The translations under genes and the position numbers were made by a program. This document shows, in pieces, positions 46,676 through 58,760 of a stretch of DNA of 64,000 bases; position 1 is the stretch's first letter; each line of letters opens with the position of its first letter. A model generated the notes under the pieces. The model ran no database searches, was not told the origin of the DNA, and was given only the letters and a program-made list of their open reading frames with translations. Origin of the DNA: Pycnopodia helianthoides (lineage: Eukaryota > Echinodermata > Asteroidea > Forcipulatida > Asteriidae); assembly GCA_032158295.1 (NCBI GenBank), contig CM063252.1:21224036-21288035 (forward strand), in the 5' to 3' direction.

Positions 46676-47370
46676 GAGTGCACCCCACCCTGTTATGGGT
46701 TCATAATGATTGAGACTCAAAGAAAAGAGACAATGACTACTTGACTTGTTGAGAACTCTTTGGGTCATGTTCAGCACATGTTTACTTTTAGTACATGAGT
46801 GGCATTATACATTATAAGTTGTCACTAGAGGGCGGTATATAAGATGAGTGGTCTACTCCCGATGAACTGTTTATCTCCAGAAGTTCAAGTAAAAGTTGAG
46901 TAATATAAAAAACTTATATTTGATTCAGGAATGCTTCCCAACAGGCCCAACAAAATATTCTATATTAGACAGATTTGAGAGCCCCAGAAGTCTTTCAGTG
47001 TAAAAATGTTGCCCAATTGTGACCTGGGGGTTGTTGACTTCCAACTTGAGGTATTTTGAATAACATATAGGCCCTGAAATAAATGGACCTATTTGTTGAG
47101 AGGTGTAGGGTCATTTGTCAAGATTGATGCTCGGACGTTTTTGAAAATTACACATGTGTCGGGGTGTTTTTATTTGGAGGGAGAATAACTCGACGGGCCC
47201 AGGGACTCCCTATATAAAATTGAGCAGAGAATAAAAGTTCATGAGTCAATTAATAATTTTCCCTTTACTGTTAAAAGCTGTGAGACTTCTAAGTAATTTT
47301 CGTGTATTTTTGAATATTTAGCATTTTGCACTGTTTGCTATGAGAAATTATTTGGTGGGGTGCACCCTTC
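46676..47370. mobile_element. GTGCACCCCACC-ended element, long copy
   Basis: AGTGCACCCCACC near 46678 and GGTGGGGTGCACCC near 47356 are inverted ends. The right 400 bp is an inverted match to 10551-10901. Confidence 0.55.
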
Positions 47371-47534
47371 AACAACCAAGCAATAGACCATATCATGCTA
47401 AACCATTGTATAAAAAAGAACCAGACTTCTTCCAGCCTCGGTTTGGTTGAATGGGAGAAAATCAAGATGGCTGCATCATAATAAAGTCCATTGATCTGCC
47501 ATCTCGCATCTCGCACTATCGAATCTCGTGTTAG

Positions 47535-47745
47535 GTTTTCAATCTCGCGTTAACCTAAACCTGAATCGAGATTGAAAACCTAACGCGAGATTGACTCAAC
47601 CTAACGTGAGATTGACTCAACCTAACGTGAGATTGACTCAACCTAACGCGAGATTCGATAACACGAGAGGCGAGTTTCAATAACACGAGAGGCGAGATTG
47701 AAAACCTAACGCAAGATTTGGTAACGCGAGATGCGAGATGCAAGA
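47535..47745. repeat. 21-bp minisatellite
   Basis: GAGATTGACTCAACCTAACGT repeats about three times in full. Degenerate CGAGAGGCGAG and CTAACGCGAGATT units lie on both sides. The left edge is inverted (CAATCTCGCGTTA). Confidence 0.8.
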
Positions 47746-48854
47746 TGGCTTTTATCAATCAACATGAAAGCAGGGACAACGTTTGCATTATTTTGGGGCT
47801 GTAAAATTTTTGTTTTTTGCAATACCCGCCACATTACTGAAAGAGGTAAAGGGGCCAATAAAATTGCTCTATCTTCTTCTACACTACAAAGAAACCAAAA
47901 AAATGATGTAGTGATCTGTAAATGAACCAACCGCAAAGCGCGAGCTAAATTGCTAAGCGCGAGCTAATTGCTAAGCGCGAGCGTGTGCGCGGTTGGTTTC
48001 TAATTGATAATATTTTGATTTAGAACATGTTTAATAACAATGATGGGAATAAGATGAAAGGAATGTAAGAATAAGGGACAGTTTCGGCAAGATAGTAGAA
48101 CAGAGCAGAGCTCGAGCATAGAGCTCCTCATAAAACAGTAAATTAATACAGAGACATCATTACTTGCGTCCAACTTGTCATATTAGTCTGTTGGTGGTCT
48201 TCAACTTTTAACTTCAAGCCTCCCAATTATCCGTCTATTTAGTAGGAGACCAGCCTGTAGGTCCCGTGACCAAATTCTGGGAACAAAGGTTTGAAAGTGT
48301 TTTTGTTTTCCCTGATGAATACCAAACAATTTTGACTTGGGCTGCCCCCTTGAATCAGAAAACATATTATTAGACACTAAAATCATATAGAATGGGATAA
48401 TGTTAACTGACTGCCAGTCAAAGTGCATTGACCTTTCAACGTTTTTGACCATAGCGCCCTCATTTAAGGTCGGAGATATAACAAACTATACATTTTTGAA
48501 TTCTCATGACGAGACGAGTAATTTGATATGCAAATCGACATGATTGGAATATATTTGAATTTTGACCCCTGTATGACCTTTGTTGACCCCTCCCGGAAAT
48601 GCCTGACATTTTTAAGGGGGGGGCAGCCCAAGTCAAAATTGTTCGAAATGAATTATGTCCACCTGAAGACTCTGTGGCCCCTTCCCCATACGGCAAAATG
48701 TGTCAAAATAGTATGTTGATATAGCGCCCTCTTTTGAAACAACTTCCTTCTGGGGGACACACAAACCAGGGGACATAATCCCCTCTCGGAGTGGAGGTAT
48801 GACAAGTGTCATGCCAAACGGCGCCCGCTGCCAAATAGTGTTAACGCGATCAAA

Positions 48855-49320
48855 GCATACTTCCATCCCAAACAAGAAAAAAGAGTCAACCTCTGGAGAG
48901 AAAGAATCGCAAACAACCCTCCTCAAAATGACATGGAATGAATCCCTGCTGCTGAAATCCTCCCTCCTGGTGCAGAAACAAATGGATTGAGTGGAAAACT
49001 CTCAATCGCATGAGGACAAAATTGATAGATCCAAATAGCTGCATTAGCCGGATGGGCCACTATTTGGCAAGCTTCCGTAAACAATGTGACGTCATAGACG
49101 CATGACCAATCAGATCGCAATATGCTAATGAGCGGACACTATTTGGCATGACACCGGCCCTATCATCTGTGAGTGCAGAGAAGCAAACCATCATGGATCA
49201 CTGCCTCATATGCCCATTACTATCCCCCACCATGCAGCCCCAGAGACCTCACAAACTACATCATTGCAAACACACTGCGTGGACAAACATAAAACAATGA
49301 TTTGACACATGTAGATACGA
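48855..49320 (+). pseudogene. LINE remnant with Cys/His tail, interrupted
   Basis: Broken frames show the PPGAETNGLSWKTLNRMRT block and, after a roughly 100-bp insert (49053-49156), a C-x-C...HH...CP-like block. These are typical of the C-terminal end of jockey/RTE-type LINE polyproteins. The insert is bounded by direct CACTATTTGGCA copies and has the TGGCATGACAC end seen inverted at 48809. Confidence 0.5.
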
Positions 49321-50255
49321 AAAGAAGAAGATCCCAAACACTCAATTCTTGTTTTATTTTTGTGCATACTTTATTTTAAAAAAACCCACCCCAAAACAGT
49401 AATTTCCAGTAACAACACAGATTATTGAGCAAGGACACTACCAGGCCTACTATTAATTTTTTTTAAATATCAAGTCTGTTCACTCAAAGCATGATCACCG
49501 ACTCAACTGCCATACAACCAAAGCACAGTCTGTCCGCTTCAAACGGCCTTAAAAACCATTGGCCCTTTTCGAAACCACGGTTTCGGCTTAGGCTCCGTCA
49601 GTAGAAGCGCACTTTCCTTACGGGTCTTCAATCAGGCGGACGGGTCCCAAGCGAATCCCAAGCTTGCTCAAGCCTTGGTTTCGAGAAGACTTATGCCCAA
49701 AACCCATTACGCTTAAGCTGTACACGACAATAGAGGACGCTATTGAAGATTTACGGTCACCGAACTGACGGCTGTCTGTGGATGAGATCGGATGGAACCA
49801 CGGTACCGACCAAATAGGGAACCTTAACAAAACAATAAACGGAGCTAAAACCGCACACCGCATCATCCTTTTAAACTATTTCAATTTTATTAACATTTCT
49901 CCATTCTTAGCTCTTTGACAATATTATTGAATTTATTATTGAGTTATAAAATAACGATACTAAAGGTATCATAATACTCGAGAAGTACAAAAAGTATAAT
50001 CAAATACAAATAGTCGATAATTTTTCAGTGCTCGTCATCCCTGGTACCTGAACGTCATTCCTCGACTTTATTGTTCTAACACTGAACACCAGCTAACATG
50101 CATGCTCTGTGTATGAAGTGTGCATGTGCCCAATGTTAAGTGCGTGTGAGAATTTGCGCAATAGTACAGCACAATATTGAACTTGTTTGGCAGATTTCCT
50201 ACATAAATACAAGAAACCAGATCGCCAAGAGTAGTTCAAACAAAGATTAATCAAG
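49321..50255. other. Upstream region of eIF1A
   Basis: No coding sequence recognised. A foldback-like pair (CGAAACCACGGTTTCGG, GCCTTGGTTTCGAGAAG) lies at 49568-49690. The eIF1A promoter and 5'UTR must lie toward the right end. I see no clear TATA box; TACATAAATACA at about 50200 is the nearest candidate. Confidence 0.4.
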
Positions 50256-53200
50256 ATGCCGAAGAATAAAGGTGAGATCAACTTTTTGTTGTATTATTAA
50301 TACAAGGATTGTTCTTGTTATTTTGCTCTGTTGATTTTTCACATCCCTCGAATCGTTTGGTTTGGGCATGTTTTGTTGGTATTCGTTTTGTTATTTGTTA
50401 TTTAGTTCCCCCTCAACTAAATACTTCGTCGTCTCCCCACATGTGTCTTATTTTCCTTGCTATCTAATGAGATCATAAGTTCATTGATTGTTTGTCTTTT
50501 TGTGGAACAGGAAAGGGAGGTAAAAACAGGAGGAGAGGAAAGAATGAAAATGAATCAGAAAAGCGTGAGCTGGTTTTCAAGGAAGACGGACAAGGTAAAT
50601 CAAAATAAATTGCCACTTTGTTTGTCCATGCTCGATGGTTTGTTGACTGTATTTCCCTTTGTTGTGCAATTTTCTATACCAACCAGGCCTGGAATTTCAT
50701 CTTTGAGAAAGCATTTTTCTAGGGGCACTTCCTTTGGAAAATCTTATCTGGGAACTTTTAAAAGGGCATCGTCAATAGTTGCAACTTAATTGTAACCCTC
50801 CATCAACCTGACGGGTGACTGTCTGATCTGGGAGGATGGATGGAGGGTTGATTATGGGGGCAACTGCATCAAGCAGGGCCAGGACCTCTAATTCTAAACT
50901 ATTGTCAGATTTTTCATACTATATATTAATGCATTTTTTATTCATTTGTACAGAGTGTCGCATTCTTAGTCATGACACTGATAGATTGCTGCTAAAAATG
51001 TGCTATTTAAATTTTATGCTGCTTTATTTGTCATCTACGTTAAATCGTTCTTTTGTTTATTGCTTCGGCTATTAATAATTTTTTGTTTATTTACTATTAA
51101 TATTACATTGTTTATGGATACTGTGCTGTTTTGCAGGCTTACTCTATAGCAGATTGTTTAGAAGAAGTGGTTTGGTTCTGGGTCGAAGTGATGGTTCTGT
51201 AGTGAAAAAACCAGAGCAAACAGTTTGCTTTGTTAAATTATGTACCAAGTAATGAGTGAAAAAATGGTGTTTGGATTCATGATGTTTTTACCTCTAATTC
51301 TAAACTATTGTCAGGATAGTATTTTCTATTCACTTGTGCAAGTGTCACAAATAACTCATGACAGATTGATGCTAAAAAATGTGCTATTTTAATTGTGTGC
51401 TGCTTTATTTGTCATGTACAATACATTGTTCTTTTGTTTATTGCCTTGACTATTATAATGTATTGTTTATCTACTATTAATGTTATATTGTTTGGATGTT
51501 GTGTTGTTTTGCAGGCTTACACTATATAGCAGATTGTGTATCTCTTATGCCCATCATTTGTTCAATGCATTTCTTGACGTTGTTTGGATTTTATAAAATG
51601 ATATGTTAGAGTGCCATGAGCGTCACTTAGTGATGAATTTGAGTGCTATGTAAGAAGTGACTATTATTATTATTACTATTAATATTATAACAAAAATAGC
51701 AGTTGTAGTTTAAGATTGTTTTGTACACATCTATGTAGGCCTATTGTAGCTGATTTTGTATTAAACCCTTTTGGAAAGTTACTTTTGGTTACTGCAAACT
51801 TCAGGTTCTAATATGTACATCTCTATTGTACAGAATATGCACAAGTGTTGAAGATGTTGGGGAATGGACGACTGAAGGCTCATTGTTTGGACGGGCCAGA
51901 ACGATTGTGCCACATTAGAGGAAAGCTCCGGAAAAAGGTAACACATAATTTTATCTAAACAGACCTTATGCACATGATGTCATTTGGGTAGGGCGCCCTC
52001 GCTAAAGGTCAGAAGAAGATTGCTCATTTGCTAATCGTCTGTGTCGCGCTAAAAAGTAGCGTTTTCCATTGTTTGTCATCGTTTTGTTTCTAAGATGGCG
52101 GCTTGATGTGCGTCAATTCGAAAGGTCGTCTGTAATTTTTTCAGACAAAAATATTGCTCTGGAGAGCTGGCAACGTAGGCTTTAATCATTGAGATTCCAG
52201 ATTGAAATATAAATTGAGTTTGCATTCACTAATCCTTTACTTTAATTGTTAATGTGTACATTCTTCTATTGAGCTGTGTGCCTTTGCACCTGTAGGAAGT
52301 TGAGGTCTGTGGGTCTTTAAGCTTTCTACAAATGCACACTCCAAGATGCCCAAATCTTCCATGTGCTATGGGCATAATAGTGAAGCAACCCATGCCACAC
52401 TCTCTTGTCATTGTATTTGTTTTTATGGTCGATCAGTGCCACAGATTGCCACTGCAGAAATTGAACCAAGGTTGAGAACCTGATCTCCTCCAACAGTGGC
52501 CCAAAATTCCAATGCAGTTGAGCACGGCTAGTGGCTTCTCCAGTTTACCACTCTCATTGAAACACTTTGGGTGATGGCTCTACTCTCTACATGAGTATGT
52601 GTGTGCCTCAAAATGCCAGTTTGTGGCATAATGAGGTATGGGTTGGTTGTCTTTAAAAGAAACACACTGATAGTAGAAGGGTAATAATCACAATGTCACT
52701 AGGAACATCGACTTCATATGTGATTTATTGGCGTGTCGTGGCCGAGTGGATAAGAACACCGGACTCAAGCTCTGGTGTTTCTGATCAGCAGAGTGTGGGT
52801 TTGAGTCCCAGGTCAAGACAATTGTGTCCTTAAGCAAGACACTTAACCATTATTGCTGCATCCTTCGGATGGGATGTAAAGCCTAGATCCGGGTGTTGTG
52901 TAATGCACATAAAAAATCCCAGTGCACTCATCGTAAAGAGAAGGGGTTCGCCCCGGTGTTCCTGGTTTGATTGGCTGCATATTGCGCCACAGCACCTTGT
53001 AAACCATTAAATGGTGCTATGTTAAGGAAAAGGTCTCATACTTCAAAATGTAGCTCCACATACCTTTGTAGCGCTTAGAAACGTAGTATTAAGTGCGGTA
53101 TAAATGTAACGTATTTAAAACTGTTATTTTCTTGATTAGCCCAGAATCTTTCGCACCAACCCTCATGACAACTATTTATGACATGTGTTTGATTGACCAG

Positions 53201-55863
53201 GTATGGATCAACACTGGTGACATCATACTGGTAGGTCTTCGGGATTACCAGGACGACAAAGCCGACGTCATTCTCAAATATAGCACCGATGAAGCCAGAT
53301 ATCTGAAGGACTACGGGGAGTTACCCGAGTCATGCAAGATCAACGACACAGCGACGTTCGGACCGAATGATGACGATGACGACATCCACTTTGGGGATAT
53401 TGAGAAGGTAAACAAATCCATCCATATTCTCTCTGCCAAAATGAAGGATTTTAAAAGGACTGAGGGCCTTAGGCCCCCAAAACAGCTGCTTTGTTATTAT
53501 TATTATTTAGTGATGTGAAATTATACATGTCGTGAAGAGCTGTGTGCGTGCGTGCGTGCATGCGTAAATGCACGCACGCATGCGATAGAACTCGAAAATA
53601 ATATTATTAATTGGAATTAAGCGGAAGTGATTAAGAAAGAAGGGAGTTGGGATTTTGCTGTTGAGGAGGAAAGACGTATGATTGAGAGCTGAATAAAATT
53701 ATCAGAAGGACTTGGCGAACGTTATCTTTGTATTCCATTAATTTGTCTTCTTCCGGTTGTACCATCCGTACTTCATAAAAACCCTGTCTACCCGCTTCCC
53801 ACGAAGCGCTACGCATAAAGATAAAAATGAAACTTTACAATTATATTATGGCTTGAATTTGACACTGGACTGCTGGTCTGAGGCCAGTGATTTTAGCATT
53901 GGGCCAGTAAACTCATGACAGGACAAGTCCTGCAGTCTTTTGTTTTCAATTCAATAATCATTTGTGTAACTCACTCTATAATATCTTGTGAACAGAAACA
54001 AATTATGTTCAAATGTTGACTTTGAGTAATGATTAGAAATATAGTTAATACCCTTAACCCTAAAGAACCCAAGTCCTACAATATCTTCATTGCCAAAGTG
54101 CAGGATTGCGAAGGATTTGGGCTATTAGGGATCTGCAACACAGGAGGTATTCGAAGGGTTTGGGCTAAAATGAGTTTTTGTTAGGGTAGGATTTTGCAGG
54201 ACTTGGGCTACCGGGTTTTTTTTTTTCACAGGAGGATTTAGAAGGTTTAAGGTCTCATGCAGCTTAGCCAAAATAGGCTTCTGTAGGTTTGGGGCTTTTA
54301 GTTGACTCCCTAACTTCTGTCTCAAGCATGTCAAAAGGATTTAGAGGGATTTGGGCTAATTTACAATAAGGAGAAGGATATAGAAGGGTTTGGGCACTTT
54401 AGGTTTATGACAACTTTAATCTGAAGGATATCGAAAGGAGTTGGGCAGTATGTCTACCCAAGGGCCTAGTCTGTTAGGGTTTAAAACAAATGAGGTAAAT
54501 CTTCTCTTCTTGTTCAATTAAATGCAAGTTAAACTGTGCAAGGAAGTCTTTTCTCAGTTTGAATCTGGGGTCGATTTCACAAAGCACTGAGATTCATCGT
54601 AAGATGAGTTATCAGTATTACCATAGTGATTTGTATTGTGACATCACTCTTTGCTAAGCAACTGCGATGGATTTGCAGTTACGATCAGTCTGAACTCTTT
54701 GTGAAATGGAGCCCTGGTCTTGTAAAATTATTTCTGGTCCAGTAAAAAGTCCTGTGGTCTTGTGGATTTTCCCCCAAATTCGAGCCCTGGTTGTGTCAGT
54801 GCAAAACATTGTACCTCCTAAAATAGCACTTACATGTACGTATTGAGCAAATTTGAAAGTGTCAAAATCTGTTCCATTCACCATCACGTGCAAGATGCTA
54901 TTTCTGCTGTTTACCAAGTGTGTGCGTCAGTAATCATGTACAGGGTAAATATGCGTGCGTAGTAGACACGTGCAACGGTCTAGTATGTATGCATTTTACA
55001 AAGCAATCGCGAACATTGCCCTAGCTACATACACATGAAAAGATGGTGGCAAACATCAAATATCAATCCATGATTTCCAAAGCTCATTGATACCGAACTA
55101 GTATGAGGTATTATTGAAACATGTACAACATAGTTTATATGGGTGGACAGAGGATATTAGCTCCCGTCGATATTGGAAGCTGACAAACTAGCTTTGGGAG
55201 CTCATATTGACCAACCTCAAACCAGGGCCCAATTTCATACAGCTGCTTAAGCACAAAAAGTAGCTAAGCACAATAAAATTGTTACCAGCCGAAATACCAT
55301 CTGACATGTACTATCGGTGGCTGGTATCATGCTTGTTTTCGCTAAGCGAAATTGTTCAAGCAGCATTTTCTGCTTAAAGGAACATTAAGAATTGGTAAGA
55401 AAAAAACTTGTAAATTATACTTTTGATCACAGATTTACACAAAACTTACACGGTTTAAAGATGATGATAGTAGAAAACATCCTTGAAATATTTCCGTCTG
55501 AAATGTCATATTTGATGAGAAATGAATAAACTAATTTTCCGATTGGGTTTATCGCCCAGTGACGTTTAATTCATTTGTTGAATCTATATATGATTTCATG
55601 CAAATGTGTAATCGGTTTTTCACTATTTTCTCGTGACCCAGATGGCCGATCAATCTCAAACTTCTACGGTTTGTCAGTTTATGTATATGGTGGATTACAT
55701 GAAGTGCTTACACTGTCAGCAACTGTTTTGTTAGTAAAAACCAATTCTGTAATGTTCCTTTAAGCAGCTCAATGAAATTGGGCCCATGTAATATTTATTA
55801 AATGCTTATATCAACAATGCTTAATTCTCTGTCCTCTTTATCTTTTCATTTGTCCAGGTTTGA
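50256..55863 (+). CDS. eif1a: Translation initiation factor eIF1A (5 exons)
   Basis: Exons: 50256-50271, 50511-50594, 51834-51937, 53201-53407 and 55858-55863, all GT/AG, giving 138 aa. The cytosolic factor binds the 40S A site and promotes scanning and start-codon selection. The basic N-terminal tail ([20 protein letters not shown]) is as in animal eIF1A. The OB fold follows ([40 protein letters not shown]), then a helical part and the acidic tail ([17 protein letters not shown]). The last exon supplies only a Val and TGA. The acidic tail is shorter than in mammals, where the protein is 144 aa. Introns 2 to 4 are filled with repeats. This is the most confident gene in the window; the 3' end is less certain than the rest because exon 5 codes two codons. 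Confidence 0.95.
50881..51540. repeat. Duplication inside eIF1A intron 2
   Basis: The block starting ACCTCTAATTCTAAACTATT at 50881 and ending GCAGGCTTACTCTATAGCAG is repeated from 51290 to about 51535, offset about 400 bp, with many small differences. Both copies end in TTTTGCAGGCTTAC, a splice-acceptor-like motif. Confidence 0.75.
51607..51690 (+). mobile_element. SINE type 1 tail fragment
   Basis: GCCATGAGCGTCACTTAGTG through GTGCTATGTAAGAAG and an ATT repeat matches the 3' end of the SINE at 29096-29460. The tRNA head is missing, as in 5'-truncated insertions. Confidence 0.65.
52731..53107 (+). mobile_element. tRNA-Leu-derived SINE, type 2
   Basis: The head GCGTGTCGTGGCCGAGTGGA has a CAA anticodon loop and the B box GGTTTGAGTCC. 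The body is collinear with 32524-32943 (AGAAGGGGTTCGCCCC). It lies about 90 bp upstream of eIF1A exon 4. Confidence 0.85.
53541..53585. repeat. Alternating GTGC/GCAC palindrome
   Basis: TGTGCGTGCGTGCGTGCATGCG and its near-complement flank a TAAA loop. This purine-pyrimidine alternation is prone to Z-DNA or cruciform. It is about 135 bp past eIF1A exon 4. Confidence 0.75.
53849..54789. mobile_element. GGGCTCGAATTTG element with two nested inserts
   Basis: The ends and body match 37439-37837. The first insert (about 54051-54486) has ACCCTTAACCCTAA and TTAGGGTTTAA ends and internal AAGGATTTGGGC-like repeats. The second (about 54567-54713) has GTCGATTTCACAAAG/CTTTGTGAAATGGAGC ends. Comparison with 37439-37837 gives the empty sites. 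Confidence 0.75.
55225..55785. mobile_element. GGGCCC hairpin element split by a TTAA MITE
   Basis: Left part 55225-55377, right part 55760-55785. As at 45998, the break falls in TTCTGC-TTAA-GCAG. It lies in eIF1A intron 4, about 70 bp before the last exon. Confidence 0.85.
55374..55763. mobile_element. TTAA MITE, subfamily C, nested
   Basis: TTAAAGGAACATTAAGAATT at the left and AATTCTGTAATGTTCCTTTAA at the right. Nearly full-length match to 16541-16935. Confidence 0.85.
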
Positions 55864-56369
55864 AAAACGATGTGGTATGGAAGCAAGAGCGGTGCTGTAG
55901 AGATTTGTAAAATATGAAGTTTTCTAAAAAAGAACAGAGTCTGTGAGTGAACTCACCAAGTGACTTAACGGATGTCACTCATGTCCCCTGGATTACTAGC
56001 GAATACCAAATTAATTATTTTCCGAAAAAGAGATTTGTAAATATTCACCAAGTCTTGCTGGGTTTTTTGGTGTAGGGAAACCAAAGCAGTTGTTGAGGTT
56101 GAAATTGCTTGTACCACCAGCATGGACTTAATTCCAATTGACCCAATTCACCCTGACGACATCGTCACAATCATCTCGGTTGCGCCATTTTGGGACTCGA
56201 TGTCACTGTGTGTTATACAGTGTTTTAGTTGATGCAGCGTGTCTTATAAATTTGATGTGCAATTTGACTCCCAAAATGGCGAGTGTGGCAGACAGTATTC
56301 GCGTTTGACGTTGGTGCAACGGGTCAATACAAGTTAATGTTTCATTAACTTTGTCAAGATTAATGGATG

Positions 56370-56723
56370 TTAAAGGCCCTGTATACTATTGGTAAGATCA
56401 AAAAACACAAATGTTCACAGATTCACACATTACTTACATGATTTAAAGTAAGTAACGGTAGAAAGGGTTCCTTAAAATATTTCTGCCTAAAATGCTATCC
56501 TTTCTGAGAAATGAGTAAAACGATAGTTTTTATCACGCGTGATAAAAACTCGCTGTTTGAAAAAAACAGAAAACACATAAGGTCTCTTTTCACTATTTTC
56601 TTGTGACCTCGATGACCAATTGAGCTCAAACGTTCACAGGTTTGTTTGTTCATGCATATGTTGAATCACACAAATTGTGGACACTGATTTTGAGCTGTTA
56701 CCAAAAGTGTACAATACCTTTAA
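56370..56723. mobile_element. TTAA MITE, subfamily A relative
   Basis: TTAAAGGCCCTGTATACTAT at the left and AAAAGTGTACAATACCTTTAA at the right. It contains a TTTTTATCACGCGTGATAAAAAC palindrome (56528-56550). Confidence 0.75.
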
Positions 56724-56724
56724 G

Positions 56725-56890
56725 TTTGCACCGGGGATAAAGAATATTATTTCATTTTACCCTTTCACCGATGTGTGTAAAGCACTGTATACTCGGTACT
56801 TCCCAAGCTCTGTGAAAGGGTAAGTACTGAGTATACAGTGCTTTACACACATCGGTGAAAGGGTCAAACTAAATAATATTCGGTGCAAAT
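56725..56890. mobile_element. Palindromic element next to a TTAA MITE
   Basis: TTTGCACCG at the left and CGGTGCAAA at the right. The arms around CACCGATGTGTGTAAAGCAC and GAGTATACAGTGCTTTACAC are near-perfect. TTAA lies on both sides, the left one shared with the preceding MITE. Confidence 0.75.
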
Positions 56891-56955
56891 TTAACATCTA
56901 TTGAATTGTTGCGGTACCTGCTGCTATAGGATTCAAACTGCCTCTAGCTACCGGG

Positions 56956-57035
56956 CAATCTCGGTGGTTTAATTGGTAAGACATCTGCTCTAGAATGGCA
57001 AAGGTCGTGGGTTCCAATCCCACCTGAGTAACATG
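56956..57035 (+). mobile_element. Possible tRNA-like sequence (SINE head)
   Basis: CTCGGTGGTTTAATTGGTAA resembles an A box and GTGGGTTCCAATCCCACC is a clean B box and T arm. The anticodon stem does not pair well, so I do not call a tRNA gene. Confidence 0.45.
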
Positions 57036-57094
57036 TCTAGATTAGTTTCTCTACACCCATTGGTTCACATTATAGGTTTTCTGCCACTCAAGGA

Positions 57095-57245
57095 GCATGA
57101 ATGGGGGACTCTTGAAACGCTAGGTGGCAGCAGACTTGCCAGGTTAATGTGCAATGTGCGCATGCTCAGAACTATGTACACAATGGAATTTTACCGGGTA
57201 TGTCTGCTGCCATCTAGTGTTCAAAAGTCTGCCATTACTGTATTT
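57095..57245. mobile_element. Foldback element, short intact copy
   Basis: GGGGGACTCTTGAAACGCTA at the left and TAGTGTTCAAAAGTCTGCC at the right are inverted. It is the uninterrupted relative of 10484-10990. Confidence 0.65.
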
Positions 57246-57519
57246 ATACTGGAACTTAGCTGTAAGTTCAACAGAGAGCTTGAGACATCATGTAATAACA
57301 CTGATCTAGTGCAATTGTATATTTTACTTTTCGTAGAAAACTTCATTAAAATCTTTGGATGTCGCGTGGAAGATTTTCTTCCTTTTTGTTTAAATCGGAA
57401 AATATTTCTTCTTGGTTCTGCAAGATGTTGCTGAGGAGTAAACCTTTCAAAATAAAATCTGATTTTTTTTCTTCAAGAAATTAGTTTCGTATTGTGTGAA
57501 CCATCATCCACTGTGGTTT

Positions 57520-57735
57520 TGAATGATGGATGCACTATGCCAGCCTACAATATGATATAATGTGGTGAACGCATTTTACACTGCACACAGTCAACCCTCC
57601 TACTGTCTGACCATTCAATATCACCCACTTTGTTTTGAATGATAGATGCACTATGCCAGCCTACAATATGATGTGGTGTATGCATCTCCACAGTACACAG
57701 TCAACCCTCCTACTCTCTGACCATTCAATATTGTT
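57520..57735. repeat. Tandem repeat, about 115 bp, two units
   Basis: TTTTGAATGATGGATGCACTATGCC recurs about 115 bp later, each followed by CAGTCAACCCTCCTACT and CTGACCATTCAATAT. The units are related to the TTAA element at 63220-63448 and to 57950-58280. Confidence 0.7.
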
Positions 57736-58760
57736 GCGTAATTTCAAAAACGTACATGTATATCAATTTTGCAATAATGTTGCATCTTGCATGAAAATTG
57801 TTTATCTCCTAAACGTTGTATCTCGGGCATAGTTTTTGTGTTTGAACATCTTGGCTATTTAAGTAGATGTAACTCTTGACATTCAAATGGCATAAATAAG
57901 TTCTATTTTAGAAGTTGGGATGTTTTTGCACTGGCACAACTATATCATCCAAATGGTTTTGAATGATATATACACTAACGCAGCCAGCAATATGTCATTA
58001 TGTTAAGTTAATGCATCTACACAGCACATACATGTAACCAGTTGGTTCTTTGTTCAGTTGTAGCACCATACACAACCTGTACAGTTGAATGGTTTCAAGC
58101 GTGTTGTCAATTTACTGGCAAATGTTGTGGAACTTTGGAGTGGGTCATATTCCCTATAAACTATGCGTAAACCAGTGTTGGCTGAAGCCACCCCCCCCCA
58201 TCCACCCAAAGTAGCAAAATCCATGCCCAGGATTTGATTGACTGCCAAACCACCCAAGCTAAGCATCACATGGAGCATACAAATTCTTTTATTACAGTGC
58301 TGTAGTTAGATACTGAAGGATTTTGATGGGTTTGGGGGAATCCCAAGCTAACATGATCAGAGGTTTCGAGTGTTAAAGGGACTCAAAGTGCAGTGAAGAG
58401 GTTTTAAACTAATTGCTTAAACAAGCTGAGATAATTTTACCTCAACTTCGTGGAGAGCGTGTCACGTGGCCGGTTATAAATGGATACTAATGCACGGCTA
58501 GAAGTGTTTAAAACACACCTGTGGCACGCAAGGTTGTACGCAGGCACTAATTTACACGAAACGCAATCAACACATACTAGTATTCAATCTAAAAACATGT
58601 TAGTGTTATGACGCGCGCGTACGCACAGCTGTTGAGCGTGGCATGTATATCCTTCGCGAAACAGGGCTCGAGGATCGACGTGACAGGAAATGAAAGTTAA
58701 CAGAAAAGTTGAGATTTTCCAACAATATTACGCATTTTAACAAAAAGGGCATTTATGAAT

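Noticed and set aside
49618..49866. 82-aa minus-strand ORF upstream of eIF1A
   Set aside because: Lies across a foldback-like pair with no domain. No promoter or splice support.
57033..57434. 133-aa plus-strand ORF
   Set aside because: Overlaps a foldback element (57095-57245) that also occurs elsewhere. No domain.
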